Under the pieces are notes generated by a model, which saw only the letters and a program-made list of their open reading frames with translations, did no database searches and was not told the origin of the DNA. This document shows, piece after piece, positions 6,111-7,677 of a stretch of 7,677 bases of DNA. The stretch is from an uncultured Azospirillum sp. (GTDB lineage Bacteria; Pseudomonadota; Alphaproteobacteria; RF32; CAG-239), in contig CANDEX010000075.1 of assembly GCA_947383875.1 (NCBI GenBank), forward strand, positions 1 through 7,677. Direction: 5' to 3'. Every line of letters starts with the position of its first letter. Position 1 is the stretch's first letter. Made by a program: the position numbers and the translations under genes.

Positions 6111-7415
6111 TTAAGGCAGAAGCGGAGACCAAGCCGGGTCAGACCCTTCTCCCGGAGTGACAATTTGCCGCTCATTGTATCCGGTCAGATCAATAGAATA
6201 AAGCTTGACCGGAGAAGCGGTGCTGCTGTCTTGACGGAAATACATCAGGACACGGCCGTTAGGTGACCAAGTCGGACCTTCAACCAAGAATCCGCTGGCC
6301 AGCAGGCGTTCTCCGGAACCGTCAGGATACATGACGCCGATGTAAAACTGTCCACCCGCCATTTTGGTGAAGGCGATGTAGTCGCCGCGCGGAGACCATA
6401 CCGGCGTTGCATAGCGGCCTGAACCGAAGCTGATGCGGTGGATGTCGCTGCCGTCGGCGTTCATAACATAAAGTTGCTGGTTGCCGCCACGATCAGAGTT
6501 GAAGACAATTTTTTCACCATCGGGAGAATAGCTGGGAGAGGTGTCGATAGCATTTCCTGACGTCAACTGTTTGCTGGTTCGGCTGCGTAAATCCATTTCA
6601 TAAATGTTACTTTTGCCGCGAGAGGCATAACTCAGGACGACTTTGTTGCTGTCGGGAGAGAAACGCGGGGCGAAGGTCATTCCCGGGAAATTACCGAGAA
6701 GTTCCTGACGACCGGTTTCAATATCCAGAATGTAAACACGAGGTGTATCGCCGGCATAAGACATATAGGTGACTTTTTGCAGGTTCGGTGAAAATCTCGG
6801 GGTCAGTACCATGGAGGTGCCTGAAGTGAGGAATTTATGGTTTTCGCCGTCTTGATCCATGATTGCCAGTCGTTTGGTACGTTTGGTTTTAGGGCCGGTT
6901 TCCGAAACATAAACAATACGGGTATCGAAATAGCCTTTTTCACCTGTTAGGCGTTCATAAATAGCGTCAGCAATAACATGGGCAACTCTGCGCCAGTTAT
7001 TTTTAGTGGTGGTGAAGGATTGTCCTTTTAGCTGATTCTGTGCGTAGATATCCCATAGACGGAATTCAATTCTCAAGTGGTCGCTGTCGATTTCCGTGAT
7101 GGCACTTTGAACCAAAGCATGGGCGTTGATAGCTTTCCAGTCCACAAAGTTCGGTTGTTCGTTAATTGAGGTTAGGGTTTGAATGTAACTGCTTTCTGGT
7201 ATGATTTTGAACAGGCCGGAACGTTCTAAATCGGCGATGACGACATCGCGGATTTTGTTGCCGGTTTGTCCGAGAAAGAATCCTTCGTGGATCATTTCCG
7301 GAAAGGCGATAGGCAGAGGATCGCGCATGGCACCGTTGACGTCAATCTGCAGTTCGGCTTTGGCCGGAGCGCAGAATAAGCACAAAGCCAGTGCTAAAAA
7401 GTATTTGAGTTTCAT
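6111..7415 (-). CDS. tolB: Tol-Pal system beta-propeller protein TolB
   Basis: TolB is the periplasmic protein that binds Pal and relays the TolQRA motor to outer-membrane constriction and integrity. The 434 residues match the family length (about 430). A signal peptide ([20 protein letters not shown], cleaved after 20) leads to the N-terminal domain (21-155), with [19 protein letters not shown] at its start. A six-bladed beta-propeller (about 160-430) shows repeated SPxG-like blades: TPRFSP (205), APRFSP (249), SPSYSPDG (293), TPVWSPRG (337), GPTWSPNG (380) and DPAWSP (426). All blades are present and nothing is truncated. GGTGAT lies 6 bases before the ATG. In most Proteobacteria tolB lies between tolA and pal. 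Here ruvX diverges upstream and a terminator plus a HAD gene lie downstream, so this copy is outside a tol-pal cluster, at least in the visible part. Confidence 0.96.
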   Translation of the reverse strand: MKLKYFLALALCLFCAPAKAELQIDVNGAMRDPLPIAFPEMIHEGFFLGQTGNKIRDVVIADLERSGLFKIIPESSYIQTLTSINEQPNFVDWKAINAHALVQSAITEIDSDHLRIEFRLWDIYAQNQLKGQSFTTTKNNWRRVAHVIADAIYERLTGEKGYFDTRIVYVSETGPKTKRTKRLAIMDQDGENHKFLTSGTSMVLTPRFSPNLQKVTYMSYAGDTPRVYILDIETGRQELLGNFPGMTFAPRFSPDSNKVVLSYASRGKSNIYEMDLRSRTSKQLTSGNAIDTSPSYSPDGEKIVFNSDRGGNQQLYVMNADGSDIHRISFGSGRYATPVWSPRGDYIAFTKMAGGQFYIGVMYPDGSGERLLASGFLVEGPTWSPNGRVLMYFRQDSSTASPVKLYSIDLTGYNERQIVTPGEGSDPAWSPLLP

Positions 7416-7454
7416 TGTGTTATCACCATTTAAAAATAGGGTTTTCTGTTGAGC

Positions 7455-7460
7455 ATTATA
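7455..7460 (-). promoter_or_regulatory. Possible -10 element of tolB
   Basis: A perfect TATAAT on the minus strand, 39 bases upstream of the tolB start. The hexamer at the expected -35 position (GAAAAT) is poor, so this promoter is weakly supported; an activator could be needed if it is real. Confidence 0.3.
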
Positions 7461-7471
7461 TTAATCACAGA

Positions 7472-7518
7472 GTATTAATTTTCCATTATCATATGGTTGA
7501 GTTTGGGATAATTAATAC
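7472..7518. repeat. Inverted repeat in the tolB/ruvX divergent region
   Basis: Perfect 9-base arms GTATTAATT (7472-7480) and AATTAATAC (7510-7518) with a 29-base gap. A further ATTAAT palindrome lies at 7460-7465. The repeat lies upstream of both genes and could be an operator, but AT-richness makes chance a serious alternative. Confidence 0.3.
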
Positions 7519-7567
7519 GGATTGACTATTTTATTTTTTCAGCTACCTTTGAGGTTAAGGGGGAAAG

Positions 7568-7677
7568 ATGACTATTGCAGAATTTAAAACACAGTTAAAA
7601 CCATATCAAGCTTTGTTAGGTTTTGATTATGGTTCTAAACGTCTTGGGGTCGCTGTTTCTGATTTGTTGTTGATGAC
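7568..7677 (+). CDS. ruvX: RuvX/YqgF RNase-H-fold nuclease, N-terminal fragment
   Basis: Only 36 complete codons are visible. They carry the family hallmark GFDYGSKRLGVAVSD (18-32), the first strand of the RNase-H fold, with the first catalytic acidic residue at Asp20 and the conserved R-x-G-x-A-x-S-D pattern. YqgF processes the 5' end of pre-16S rRNA in E. coli and was first proposed as a Holliday junction resolvase. Full length is usually 135-160 residues, so most of it lies beyond the window. The start is supported by AAGGGGG ending 4 bases upstream. A TTGACT hexamer at 7522-7527 resembles a -35 element, but the -10 after it (TACCTT) is weak and would start the transcript inside the ribosome binding site, so I do not call it. 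Confidence 0.92.
   Translation, partial: MTIAEFKTQLKPYQALLGFDYGSKRLGVAVSDLLLM

Noticed and set aside
6059..6175. Longer start for the HAD gene (ATG at 6175), overlapping tolB by 65 bases
   Set aside because: The extra 39 residues do not look like a HAD N-terminus, the nucleophile should lie within the first ten or so residues, and the extension would run through the terminator stem.
1..7677. CRISPR array, insertion sequence, prophage, toxin-antitoxin or other defence module
   Set aside because: No regularly spaced repeats, no transposase or integrase, no terminal repeats or target duplications, and the gene content is housekeeping plus lone unknowns.

Overview
The window looks like chromosomal core DNA from an alphaproteobacterium of moderate-to-low GC (roughly 40-45% by eye). 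The clues are a short bL36 protein lacking the zinc-ribbon cysteines, in the form typical of Alphaproteobacteria, plus TolB, EttA, LepA and RuvX, all of proteobacterial type. The many small Sec-secreted proteins of unknown function and the compact spacing would fit an uncultured host-associated lineage, but that placement is inference. I see no mobile element, CRISPR array, rRNA, tRNA or integration site, and no gene-free stretch longer than 300 bases.

Layout: (1) the first 149 codons of lepA run leftward off the edge, divergent from a GNAT acetyltransferase (582-1019). (2) A cytoplasmic protein of unknown family (1120-2001, +) has its own promoter and converges on a small secreted four-cysteine protein (2042-2467, -). 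(3) ettA (2660-4336, -) ends in a clear intrinsic terminator; its promoter lies against the 3' end of a second secreted unknown (4410-5084, -). (4) rpmJ (5235-5360, +) is a one-gene unit with a near-consensus promoter and a strong terminator that also serves the gene facing it. (5) tolB (6111-7415, -) is followed by an intrinsic terminator and, almost immediately, by a HAD hydrolase (5429-6058, -). (6) The start of ruvX/yqgF (7568 onward, +) diverges from tolB.

Functionally, three genes concern the ribosome (lepA, ettA, rpmJ), one envelope integrity (tolB), one rRNA processing or DNA metabolism (ruvX), and two are enzymes of unknown substrate (GNAT, HAD). Three have no recognised family: one cytoplasmic and two exported. 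Most genes appear to be transcribed singly, each with its own promoter. I found no multi-gene defence or biosynthetic system. The points most worth a second look are the three unknown proteins, the terminator or attenuator between tolB and the HAD gene, the separation of tolB from other tol-pal genes, and inverted repeats lying on divergent promoters.
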